From positions 1 through 47,225 of the forward strand of contig JADGRE010000017.1 of the NCBI GenBank assembly GCA_017881185.1: 47,225 nt of DNA, given 5' to 3'. The translations under genes and the position numbers were made by a program. Of this stretch, positions 16,891 to 23,679 are shown piece by piece. The stretch comes from Pseudomonadota bacterium. Lineage in GTDB: Bacteria; Myxococcota_A; Polyangia; Polyangiales; JAFGIB01. Below the pieces are notes generated by a model. The model had not been told where the DNA came from. It did not search any database and worked only from the letters and a program-made list of their open reading frames with translations. Each line of letters begins with the position of its first letter. Positions within the stretch are counted from its first letter, which is position 1.

Positions 16891-17014
16891 GTGGGTTCTC
16901 TCGTGTTCAGAGTTCGAAACGGCTGGGTAGCGCAAGTGGGCGGCAAAAACCACCCCACAAGAGCGACGGATGTGAAGGAGATCGAGAGGTCGTTGCGCTG
17001 TGCGTGGCGAAAGG

Positions 17015-17143
17015 GGCGCGGCGGGGAGGGATGGGGGTCTCGGGCTCAAACAGTCCTCGGCGAGCGAGGCTGTTGAGCGACGCCATGAAATGCGAATGGG
17101 CCTGCGGAACTCGCCCAAGACCCCCATCCCTCCCCACCGCGCC
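17015..17143. repeat. long hairpin element A (26-bp arms, 77-nt loop)
   Basis: Arms 17015-17040 and 17118-17143 are complementary at 25 of 26 positions. They begin GGCGCGGCGGGGAGGG, and the inner part is ATGGGGGTCT. The 77-nt loop (17041-17117) contains its own small dyad around CAGTCCTCGGCGAGCGAGG. The element lies upstream of slyD in a 658-nt gene-free region (16891-17548). Short open frames read through it but I regard them as chance. No transposase is near. Confidence 0.85.
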
Positions 17144-17194
17144 TAGCTTCCAGCGCATGCGAATAACACCGGGCACAAGCCTCGAAACGAGCGT

Positions 17195-17348
17195 GCTGTT
17201 GCAATGGGCCACCCGTGTTCCTTCGCTTTGGTTGGTGACGCGTCATCGCAAGCCCCAGCCCCATGCGAAAGCCACGACAACGTCAGCCCCAACCTCCGTT
17301 AGCGAGCTGCTGCAACGGCGCGTCTGTCTTCCTTCGGAGTGGTTGGCG
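17195..17348. repeat. diverged direct repeat between hairpin elements A and B
   Basis: About 44 nt starting at 17195 recur 111 nt further on, starting at 17306, at about 31 of 44 positions without a gap. Both begin GCTGYTGCAA and share TTCCTTCG and GGTTGG near the end. This suggests that the spacer between the two hairpin elements is itself an old duplication. No gene was found in it. Confidence 0.45.
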
Positions 17349-17377
17349 GAAACGTCACAGCGAGCTTCAGCTTGCGT

Positions 17378-17506
17378 GGCGCGCGGGGAGGGCGGGTCGC
17401 TGCTGGGCGAGTTCCGCAGGCCCAGCCGCATTTCATGACGTCGCCCAACAGCCTCGCTCGCCGAGGACTGTTTGAGCCCGGCAGCGACCCGCCCTCCCCG
17501 CGCGCC
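17378..17506. repeat. long hairpin element B (26-bp perfect arms, 77-nt loop)
   Basis: Arms 17378-17403 and 17481-17506 are perfectly complementary over 26 bp, beginning GGCGCGCGGGGAGGG and ending CGGGTCGCTGC. The 77-nt loop (17404-17480) is the reverse complement of the loop of element A at 73 of 77 positions. The inner part of the arms differs from element A, yet each element pairs with itself. Element and loop lengths are identical in the two copies (129 and 77 nt). Confidence 0.88.
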
Positions 17507-17513
17507 CCCTTAG

Positions 17514-17532
17514 GTCAAACTCTCAATTTGAC
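17514..17532 (-). terminator. small hairpin downstream of the MscS-CNB gene
   Basis: GTCAAA (17514-17519) and TTTGAC (17527-17532) pair across a 7-nt loop, 17 nt past the stop codon of the minus-strand channel gene. The stem is short and no T-run follows, so terminator function is weakly supported. Confidence 0.25.
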
Positions 17533-17548
17533 AGCTGCAACCCGCCCG

Positions 17549-19096
17549 CTACAGATGGAAGAACTCTCGAATGCGTTGCAACAGATCGCGTTGATCCATT
17601 TCGACAAGGGTCTTGCGGTTGGCGAGCTCTTCGCGCACTTCGGTCTGCTCCACCCTGCGCTCGGCCAGCTGTGCTGCCACCTTCTCCGCGAGATCGGTGC
17701 GGCGTTCCAGCAAGCGTCGGAACGCTTCGGCATCCAGGCGATAGCACTCCACGTCGGTCAGTGCGATCACGGTGGCGGAGCGCTTTTCGCCTGTGAGCAG
17801 CGACATCTCGCCGAAGCACTCGCCCGCCGCGACCTGACCAACCTCGCGCTCCTGATTGCCTTCGCGCACGCTCACGCTCGCGCTGCCGGAGTAGATCATG
17901 TACAGGTGGTGCGCCTCGGCACCTTCGCGCGTGAGCACCTCGCCTTTGACGAAGGGTGCGCGGTGCAGGTAGCCGGCCAGCTCGGCGCGCTCGCTCTCCG
18001 AGAGATCGCGGAACAAGTCGATGCGCGAGAGCACGGCGATACGGCGTTCGAGCTCGGCCTCGCGCTTGTATTGACGCCGCTCGGGCGAGTCTTCGGTGAG
18101 GAACACCGCGTGTGCGGGCATCGACAGTGGGATCTCGGCGCGCGTGAGCGCGAAGTACACGCGCGTGCGCACGATGCTGTCGGTCGGGTCGTCCACCGCG
18201 AGATCGGTGAGCCAGTAACGCACGGCGTAGCGAGCGGCGCTCTCTCCCAGCTCCATCAGGATGCAGTCGATGGCGGGCGCCGCCGCGACGTTGTCGATCG
18301 GACGACTGCGCAGCACGTCGGTGACCAAGTTGATGACCTGCGAGGGCGCAAAGCGAAAGTCGACGTTGAAGTACACCCAGCGGCGCGACTTGCGGTCTTG
18401 CCCGGTGCGCCGGCCGAGCACCGTCACCTGCGTCTTGGTGAGCAAGCTGTTGGGCAGGATCACCGTCTCCCAGTTGCGCGTCTCGATCGACGTGGAGCGC
18501 CAGCGGATCTCGACCACCTTGCCGGTGAGCTCCTGCACGCGAATCCAGTCGCCTTCGCGGATGGTGGCGTCGAGCTGTAGCGACAAACCGCCGACCACGT
18601 TGCCCAGTGTGTCTTGCAATGCGAGGCCGATGACGGCCGTGAGCACCGCGCCGGTGGCCACGATGCCCGAGAGGTTCACGCCCGCGCGCGACGCCGTGCC
18701 GAACACCGCGACGGTGCCCAGCGTAGCGACCACCATGTCCTGCAGGATGTGCGGGATCTCCAGGCGCAGCTTCGGGAAGAGCAGCCCGAACAACAAGAGG
18801 CCCGAGATGCCCACGCCGGCGAGCGCGACGCAGATCGAGCTGGTCAGGCGCAGGTCGCGAGCGATGCCCGCTTCGAGCGCGCTGGCGATCGCGACCGCAG
18901 GCAAGAGCAACAAGTGCAGCCCGCCCAGCAACATGCAGAACTGCATGCGCGAGCGCAGCTCCGGCGCACGCGGGGACAGACGCAGCAGTGCCGCCGTGAC
19001 GATCAGCGCCGTGACGATCAGCAGCGTGCCCTGAGTCTCAACTTCACGGCCGAAAGCCGTCAGGACGTTGACATTGAGCGGAACACCCAGGGACAT
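17549..19096 (-). CDS. MscS-family channel fused to a cyclic-nucleotide-binding domain
   Basis: 515 residues. Four or so membrane segments lie between residues 20 and 170. The last carries the MscS pore pattern (TGAVLTAVIGLALQDTLGNV), followed by the beta domain (GDWIRVQELTGKVVEIRWRS, WETVILPNSLL). At about 355-470 a cAMP-receptor-type domain starts with IDLFRDLSESERAELAGYL and contains the phosphate-binding cassette FGEMSLLTGEKRSATV (428-443) with its Glu and Arg in place. A coiled, charged tail closes the protein. MscS-CNB fusions are thought to be ligand-modulated rather than purely tension-gated channels. ATG at 19096 was chosen; GTG at 19105 is possible. The upstream extension of the frame overlaps the APC gene. 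Confidence 0.88.
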   Translation of the reverse strand: MSLGVPLNVNVLTAFGREVETQGTLLIVTALIVTAALLRLSPRAPELRSRMQFCMLLGGLHLLLLPAVAIASALEAGIARDLRLTSSICVALAGVGISGLLLFGLLFPKLRLEIPHILQDMVVATLGTVAVFGTASRAGVNLSGIVATGAVLTAVIGLALQDTLGNVVGGLSLQLDATIREGDWIRVQELTGKVVEIRWRSTSIETRNWETVILPNSLLTKTQVTVLGRRTGQDRKSRRWVYFNVDFRFAPSQVINLVTDVLRSRPIDNVAAAPAIDCILMELGESAARYAVRYWLTDLAVDDPTDSIVRTRVYFALTRAEIPLSMPAHAVFLTEDSPERRQYKREAELERRIAVLSRIDLFRDLSESERAELAGYLHRAPFVKGEVLTREGAEAHHLYMIYSGSASVSVREGNQEREVGQVAAGECFGEMSLLTGEKRSATVIALTDVECYRLDAEAFRRLLERRTDLAEKVAAQLAERRVEQTEVREELANRKTLVEMDQRDLLQRIREFFHL

Positions 19097-19155
19097 CGAT
19101 GACACGAGTATACGCCCCGGATGGCCGTGCGCGAAACTTCTACGTCGATGCGTGC

Positions 19156-20415
19156 TCAGCCGCGTTCTCGTGCACGTCGCGCGAACATCAGCACCGCCCC
19201 CAGCGCAGTCACGGCGGCAGTCGTGAGCAGCTCTTTGGCTTCCGCGCCGCGTGCCACGAGCGCGATGCCGATCAGCGCTGGCAACGCCCAGCCCATCTGT
19301 TTGCGCGTGACACCGTGGTGGCCGCGGTACGCCAGCACTGCCAGCGCCAGCGTGGCCACGGCGTACTGTGCTAGCACGGCGATGCTCGACAACGCGAACA
19401 GGCCCGACAGCTCCTCGCGCAGCACGAATACCAGCACACCGGCGGTGGTGATCCACAGCGCGCGCTGCGGCACCCGTCGCAGGTCTTCCTCGCCCACCCA
19501 GCGACCCAGACCGTCGTCGCGACCGAGCGCGGCGAGGTAGCGCGGCGTGATGGCATATTGCCCGAAGGCGATGCCCACCGCCGAGATGATCTGCCCGAGC
19601 GAGACGAAGCGCGCACCCAGCTCACCACCGTACACTTGCGCCGCCGCCACCAGCGGCGTCTTCTGCGTGGCCAGCGCGGGCACCGCGCGTACGCAGATGC
19701 CGTGCAGCACGGCGTAGAAGAGCGTGCACATCACCAGGCTGCCGATGGTCGCCCAGGGCACCACGCGCTGGGTGTGCGTGCTGCCGGCGAGCACGGGCAC
19801 CACCTCGAAGCCTTGCAGTGCGAACACCACGATCAACAGTGCGCGACCCACGTCGAGCGTGTGCGAGTCGGCAGCGCGCGCGGCAACCGGCACGCTGCCC
19901 GCCAGCGTCGCAACGATCGCCAGCAAGGTGAGCGCAATCAGCGGCACGAGCTTGAGCACCGTCACCGTGCTCCATGCCAGCGCCGACAGATGCAACCCAC
20001 TGGCCGTGGCGAGCGAGAGCAGGAGCACGCAGATCACCGCCCAGGTCCTTGGGCCGATGCCACCGCCGAATGCGCTCGTCAGGTGCTGGCTGAGCCCCGT
20101 GGCCACCGTCGCCGCGCTGAACAACGCCGAAGCGTAGGTGAGCCAGCCGATGAAGAAGGCGACGGCCGGGCCGAACGCCAGGCGTGCCCACACGTACGGC
20201 CCGCCATCTTCCGAGAAGCGACCACCGAGATGCCCGTAGACGAAGGCCACCGGCAACATGGCCAGGCCCGTGAACAGGTACACGAGCGAGCCGGTGTAGC
20301 CCGGTGTGGTGGCCGCGACGGCGGTGGGCGCGAAGAAGATCCCGACGCCGATGGTGGCGTTGATCCCCAGCGTGAGCAGCGCGAAGAAGCCCAGCGGTTT
20401 CTTTTCCGGCTGCAC
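19156..20415 (-). CDS. APC-superfamily amino acid permease
   Basis: 419 residues with about 12 hydrophobic segments. The first has the unwound substrate-binding helix typical of the family (LTLGINATIGVGIFFAP). Then come FSEDGGPYVWARLAFGP, the conserved Gly-Pro-Tyr motif after helix 2, GWLTYASALFSAATVATG, and VFALQGFEVVPVLAGSTHTQ for helix 6. It should carry an amino acid or related amine by proton symport or exchange across the inner membrane; the substrate is not predictable. The start is GTG at 20415. It lies 59 nt upstream of the MscS-CNB gene on the same strand, so the two may be co-transcribed. Confidence 0.85.
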   Translation of the reverse strand: MQPEKKPLGFFALLTLGINATIGVGIFFAPTAVAATTPGYTGSLVYLFTGLAMLPVAFVYGHLGGRFSEDGGPYVWARLAFGPAVAFFIGWLTYASALFSAATVATGLSQHLTSAFGGGIGPRTWAVICVLLLSLATASGLHLSALAWSTVTVLKLVPLIALTLLAIVATLAGSVPVAARAADSHTLDVGRALLIVVFALQGFEVVPVLAGSTHTQRVVPWATIGSLVMCTLFYAVLHGICVRAVPALATQKTPLVAAAQVYGGELGARFVSLGQIISAVGIAFGQYAITPRYLAALGRDDGLGRWVGEEDLRRVPQRALWITTAGVLVFVLREELSGLFALSSIAVLAQYAVATLALAVLAYRGHHGVTRKQMGWALPALIGIALVARGAEAKELLTTAAVTALGAVLMFARRARERG

Positions 20416-20462
20416 CTACCGTCAGGATAGTCCAAAGCCGATGTTCATCGCTACGGCGTCGC

Positions 20463-20492
20463 TAGTGCTGTGACCCCGCGGTCACAGCACTA
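20463..20492 (-). terminator. perfect 13-bp hairpin overlapping the kinase stop codon
   Basis: TAGTGCTGTGACC (20463-20475) and GGTCACAGCACTA (20480-20492) pair perfectly across a 4-nt loop. The TGA of the histidine kinase (20482-20484) lies in the right arm, so the arm also encodes the last residues of the kinase. No T-run follows on the minus strand. The sequence belongs to the repeat family also seen at 12999 and 45026. A role in ending the four-gene operon is plausible. Confidence 0.55.
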
Positions 20493-21537
20493 CAGTGAAG
20501 CCGACCCGCGCGCCGCCCTGTGCGCGGTTGTCGGCAAAGGCGCGGCCGCCGTGCGCCTCGGCAATGCGGCGCACCAGATACAAGCCGAGGCCCACGCCCT
20601 GTTGATCGAGCTCTGGTGCGGCGTGGCCGCGCACGAAGGGCTCGAACACGCGCGGCAGGTCTGCGCTCGCGAAGCCGGGGCCGTCGTCCTCCACGCAGAA
20701 ACGTAGCGCGCCGGCCTCGCGCCCCACCGAGAGCTGCGCCGTGCGCGCGCCGTGCTTCTTGGCGTTGTCGAGCAGCACGATCAGCGCGCGCGACAAGAGC
20801 GTGGCGTCGGCGTCCACGTTGCGCGCGTCGCTGGCGATCTCCACTTGCACCGAGCCCAGGCCCGCACGCTCCACGCACTCGTTCACGAGATCCGGCACCG
20901 AGAGCGTGCGCCGGTTGAGCGCGCCGGCATCCACGCGCGCCCCCGCGAGCAGCTCTCCGACCAGCGCGTCCATCTCGACGATCTCGCGCTCGACCTTGGC
21001 CACCACTTCGGGCTTGGCGCCCGCGTCTTGCAGCAGCGCCAGCAGCACTCGCATGCGCGCCAGCGGTGTACGCAGCTCGTGCGAGACGGCACCCAAGAGC
21101 TCCTTCTGTTGCTTCACCTGCGCTTCGATGCGCGCCGCCATCTCGTTGAAGGCCGCAGCCAGCTCGCCGATCTCGCTTGGGTCGTGGTGCGGCAAGCGTA
21201 CGCGACTCTCCAGCTTGCCCGCGCCCAGCTCGCTCGCCACACGCGCCAGCTCGCGCAGTGGCCGCGCCAAACGTCGCGCCAGCACACCCGAGAACACCCA
21301 CAGCACGTTGCCCGCTGCACACAACGCGATGAAGCGCACGAGCACGCGCAGCGGGTGCGGCCCGTGCGGACCAAACGGCCCGTACAACACCATGAACACC
21401 AGGCCCGTGGTGAAGAGCGTGACCACGACCGACAGCCCGAAGCTCCAGAACAGGCGGTGCTGTAAGCTGCCACGGCGCGCCCGTCCATCAAAACGACCAT
21501 GCGGGTGTCCGTGACGGCCATCGCGACCGCGCCTCAT
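20482..21537 (-). CDS. sensor histidine kinase of the Spy/metal-stress operon
   Basis: 351 residues. A His/Arg-rich cytoplasmic N-terminus (RDGRHGHPHGRFDGRARRG) precedes a first membrane helix (31-52). The periplasmic loop is very short and His-containing (YGPFGPHGPHPLR), followed by a second helix and a HAMP domain (about 85-140). The H-box is GAVSHELRTPLARMR (His153), the N-box NAKKHG, and the G-boxes EDDGPGF and GVGLGLYLVRRI. It phosphorylates the response regulator encoded just upstream; ATG at 21537 overlaps its TGA. A CpxA-like kinase is the nearest analogy, but CpxA has a large periplasmic sensor domain that is missing here. Its C-terminus is encoded inside a palindrome. Confidence 0.92.
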   Translation of the reverse strand: MRRGRDGRHGHPHGRFDGRARRGSLQHRLFWSFGLSVVVTLFTTGLVFMVLYGPFGPHGPHPLRVLVRFIALCAAGNVLWVFSGVLARRLARPLRELARVASELGAGKLESRVRLPHHDPSEIGELAAAFNEMAARIEAQVKQQKELLGAVSHELRTPLARMRVLLALLQDAGAKPEVVAKVEREIVEMDALVGELLAGARVDAGALNRRTLSVPDLVNECVERAGLGSVQVEIASDARNVDADATLLSRALIVLLDNAKKHGARTAQLSVGREAGALRFCVEDDGPGFASADLPRVFEPFVRGHAAPELDQQGVGLGLYLVRRIAEAHGGRAFADNRAQGGARVGFTVVL

Positions 21538-22220
21538 GCTTCGTCCTTGGCGAGCACGTAGCCCACGCCGCGCACGGTGCGGATGCGCTGTTGCCCGCGC
21601 GCGTCGTCGCCGAGCTTGCTGCGCAGGTGCGAGATGTGCACGTCCACCGTGCGCAAGCTCACCACGGTATCGGCACGACCGGCCAGTGCGAACAGTGCAT
21701 CGCGCGCCACCACGCGCCCGGCGCGCTGCCCGAGCGCGAGCAGGAGATCGTGCTCCAGTGCAGTCAGCTCCACAGCCTGCCCGGCCACCGTCACGCGCCG
21801 TGCGCCCACGTCGATCTCCAGATCGCCCACGCGTAGCCGTTCGTTGCCGCCATCCGGCGCGGCCCGGCGCAGCACCGCACGCACACGCGCCAAGAGCTCG
21901 CGCGGGCTGAAGGGCTTGGGCAAGTAGTCGTCGGCCCCAAGCTCCAGGCCCACCACGCGATCGGTCTCGTCGCCGCGCGCCGTCAACATCACGATCGGGA
22001 TGCGATGCTTCTGGCGGATGCGTCGACACACCTCGAGCCCATCCATGCCCGGCATCGTCAGATCGAGCAGGACGACATCGAAGCCGCCCTGCTCGACCCG
22101 TGCGAGCCCTTGCTGACCATCGCGCGCATGAATCACCTCGACGGCATGCGGCGCGAAGTACTCCGTGAGCAGCTCCGCAAGCCGCAAGTCGTCATCGATG
22201 AGCAGCGCGCGTACGGTCAT
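21534..22220 (-). CDS. OmpR/PhoB-family response regulator (CpxR-like)
   Basis: 228 residues. The receiver domain (1-120) has the acidic cluster LLIDDDLRLAELL, phospho-acceptor Asp53 in VVLLDLTMPGMDG, Thr in VMLTARGDE and Lys in YLPKPFSPRELLARV. The winged-helix DNA-binding domain (about 130-226) includes VELTALEHDLLLALG, TVDVHISHLRSKLGD and IRTVRGVGYVLA. It follows a His-rich small protein gene by 9 nt and overlaps the kinase gene by four bases. Together with an upstream Spy-like gene this is the layout of Cpx/Zra-type envelope or metal stress systems. The GTGTGAAG repeats at 23038-23078 are its most likely binding sites. Confidence 0.95.
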   Translation of the reverse strand: MTVRALLIDDDLRLAELLTEYFAPHAVEVIHARDGQQGLARVEQGGFDVVLLDLTMPGMDGLEVCRRIRQKHRIPIVMLTARGDETDRVVGLELGADDYLPKPFSPRELLARVRAVLRRAAPDGGNERLRVGDLEIDVGARRVTVAGQAVELTALEHDLLLALGQRAGRVVARDALFALAGRADTVVSLRTVDVHISHLRSKLGDDARGQQRIRTVRGVGYVLAKDEA

Positions 22221-22229
22221 GCAATCCCG

Positions 22230-22439
22230 TCATTGTACTGGCTTGCCGGGTTTCTCGCTCGGCGCGTGGTCCGGCCGAGCCCCATCATGCATCGACCAAG
22301 GGCAACTTTCCGCATGCCCGTGGTTGCCGCAGCGTCCGTGTCCGAGCCCCAACCCATAGCCGTGATGCCGCAGTGCGCTGCCGTAGCCGAGCACCACGCC
22401 GAGCACCAAGAGTGTCACTTTCAATCGATAGCGCCACAT
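22230..22439 (-). CDS. small exported His-rich protein, 69 residues
   Basis: A short gene with one of the best ribosome sites in the window (AAAGGAGG, 7 nt before the ATG at 22439). Residues 1-20 form a signal peptide or membrane anchor (MWRYRLKVTLLVLGVVLGYG). The rest holds seven histidines (25, 26, 34, 40, 42, 51, 58) and two cysteines (37, 46), with C-x-x-H-x-H and S-C-P-W-S-M-H clusters suited to binding Cu, Ni or Zn in the periplasm. It sits between the Spy-like gene and the response regulator, so it is very likely co-expressed with them. I do not recognise a named family. A metal-buffering or sensing role is inference. Confidence 0.75.
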   Translation of the reverse strand: MWRYRLKVTLLVLGVVLGYGSALRHHGYGLGLGHGRCGNHGHAESCPWSMHDGARPDHAPSEKPGKPVQ

Positions 22440-22463
22440 CGTCGCCTCCTTTGTGCCAGCGTG

Positions 22464-22970
22464 TCAGCAGCTGCCGTGCAGCCAGTGCCCCGAGCGGTTG
22501 ATCATGCGTGCCAGCTCCTTGCGCTGCCGTTCGTCGAGCGCGGCGTGGATATTGGCGAGCGCCTGCACGACCGCGTCGCGACCTTCGGTGATTACGCCGG
22601 CGTTGCGCGCGAACGCGCTCTGCAGCCGCGCGCGATCGAAGCTCTCGCCTTCCATGGCAGCTGCCACGTCCGCGCGGCTCTCCTGCAGGCCGTCGCGCAC
22701 GCCCCGCATGCGCTCACGCACGCCTTCGAGCGCAGTGACGATCGCCTTCTCTTGTCCGGGTGTGGTGTCGAGGCGCTGGAACAGCGCACGCACGAGCCCT
22801 CGCCGGCTGCCGGGGCGGTGCATCCCGTAGCCGTCGTAACCCGCGCTGCCGCAACCGCCGTGGGCGTAGTGCGGCATGCCGTAGCCGTAATGCCAGCGCG
22901 CATAGTGGTGTCGGCGCAGCGTTCCCATCAGCGCCACCAAGCACAAGGTCCCTACAATGAAACCGAGCAT
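22464..22970 (-). CDS. Spy/CpxP-like periplasmic stress protein
   Basis: 168 residues; the ATG at 22970 follows AAGGAG at 11 nt. A hydrophobic N-terminus (MLGFIVGTLCLVALMGTL) anchors or exports it. The next 40 residues are rich in His, Tyr and Gly (H21, H22, H27, H34, H37, H51). The rest is helical, with two copies of the LTxxQ-type motif of the Spy/CpxP/ZraP family: LDTTPGQEKA (67-76) and LDERQRKELA (145-154). Relatives are periplasmic chaperones or zinc-binding feedback regulators of their two-component system. As the first gene of the operon with the regulator and kinase, it probably reports on or damps that system. Metal binding is suggested by the His-rich segment. Confidence 0.85.
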   Translation of the reverse strand: MLGFIVGTLCLVALMGTLRRHHYARWHYGYGMPHYAHGGCGSAGYDGYGMHRPGSRRGLVRALFQRLDTTPGQEKAIVTALEGVRERMRGVRDGLQESRADVAAAMEGESFDRARLQSAFARNAGVITEGRDAVVQALANIHAALDERQRKELARMINRSGHWLHGSC

Positions 22971-23037
22971 CGTCTTGTCTCTCCTTGCAAACAGACCCGA
23001 AGCTGGGCCTGCGTCCGAGAGACAAGATGGATGCTCG

Positions 23038-23078
23038 GTGTGAAGACTCGACAGCGAGTCGTGTGAAGAAGTGTGAAG
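23038..23078. promoter_or_regulatory. GTGTGAAG direct repeats (candidate response-regulator boxes)
   Basis: GTGTGAAG occurs at 23038-23045, 23061-23068 and 23071-23078. The last two start exactly 10 nt apart, one helical turn, which is typical of OmpR-family tandem sites. They lie 68-108 nt upstream of the Spy-like start. Between copies one and two is a perfect small hairpin, GACTCG-ACAG-CGAGTC (23045-23060), which could also terminate the doxX transcript that ends at 23095. Confidence 0.5.
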
Positions 23079-23094
23079 CTCGCAGCGTTGGCTC

Positions 23095-23556
23095 TCAGGC
23101 CGCGCGCAAGGTCTGCGGCGCGGCTTGACCCGTGGGCCTTCGCGTCGGTGCGGCACCGGCCGTGCCGTGCGGCGCTGCAAAGAGCGCGCGGTAGGCTGCA
23201 CGATGCACCACGGCCAGGTAGCTGCCGAGCCCGAGCACGACGATCGCCAGCGGCAAGCCCTGCGGCGCCAGGAACAAGTGGAACGCCACGATGTTCACCA
23301 CGATGGGCGCCAGCAGTGTGAGCGCGAAAGGCACCATGCGCCCACTGAGCAGGAGCAGGCCTGCGAAGACCTCGAACGACTTGAGCAGCGGCAGCATGTA
23401 GCCCGTCGCAGCGAGCGCACCGAAGAATGCGCCGGCTGCTGGCGGAGGCGGCGGCATCGGCAGGAAGTTGAAGAAGCCGTTGAGCCCGAAGACCGTGAAG
23501 ATGGCTCCGAGCAAGAGGCGGGCGGCTTGGGGTGCGCGGGAAGTGAGCTTGTCCAT
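23095..23556 (-). CDS. DoxX-family membrane protein
   Basis: 153 residues with four predicted membrane helices. MDKLTSRAPQAARLLLGAIF leads into FGLNGFFNFLPMPPPPP, and then come GYMLPLLKSFEVFAGLLLLSG, LTLLAPIVVNIVAFHLFL and a last helix. The E/K pair in the second helix and the spacing match DoxX/YphA-like proteins (PF07681 group), whose biochemical role is poorly defined and often linked to redox or electrophile stress. ATG at 23556 has GGAG upstream. It is divergent from a LysR regulator across 123 nt containing a dyad, the common arrangement of a target gene and its LysR activator or repressor. The alanine/proline-rich C-terminus is not conserved-looking. Confidence 0.8.
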   Translation of the reverse strand: MDKLTSRAPQAARLLLGAIFTVFGLNGFFNFLPMPPPPPAAGAFFGALAATGYMLPLLKSFEVFAGLLLLSGRMVPFALTLLAPIVVNIVAFHLFLAPQGLPLAIVVLGLGSYLAVVHRAAYRALFAAPHGTAGAAPTRRPTGQAAPQTLRAA

Positions 23557-23639
23557 GCTGTTTCTCCAGAGGTTCAGGTTGCAGGGCTCAATCTAGGGTT
23601 GTTCCCAGAGACGCACTAGATCGGATAACATGGACACAT

Positions 23640-23657
23640 TGTTCGTCCTGTGGAACA
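23640..23657. promoter_or_regulatory. dyad in the doxX-lysR intergenic region
   Basis: TGTTC (23640-23644) and GAACA (23653-23657) form an inverted repeat with an 8-nt spacer. It lies 22-39 nt before the LysR start and about 85 nt before doxX. A further TTGTTC half-site occurs at 23599-23604. The layout fits a LysR recognition site plus activation site. Confidence 0.45.
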
Positions 23658-23679
23658 GTAGATTGGCCTGGAGGCCGCC

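Noticed and set aside
16890-17127. Longer slyD start
   Set aside because: The additional codons read through hairpin element A and do not resemble FKBP sequence.
17015-17506. CRISPR array or insertion sequence
   Set aside because: Only two copies in opposite orientation, no regular spacers, no cas gene and no transposase.
17015-17506. Phase-variable invertible promoter
   Set aside because: Loops are in opposite orientation as inversion would produce, but no recombinase is nearby and no promoter is evident in the loops. Kept only as an alternative explanation.
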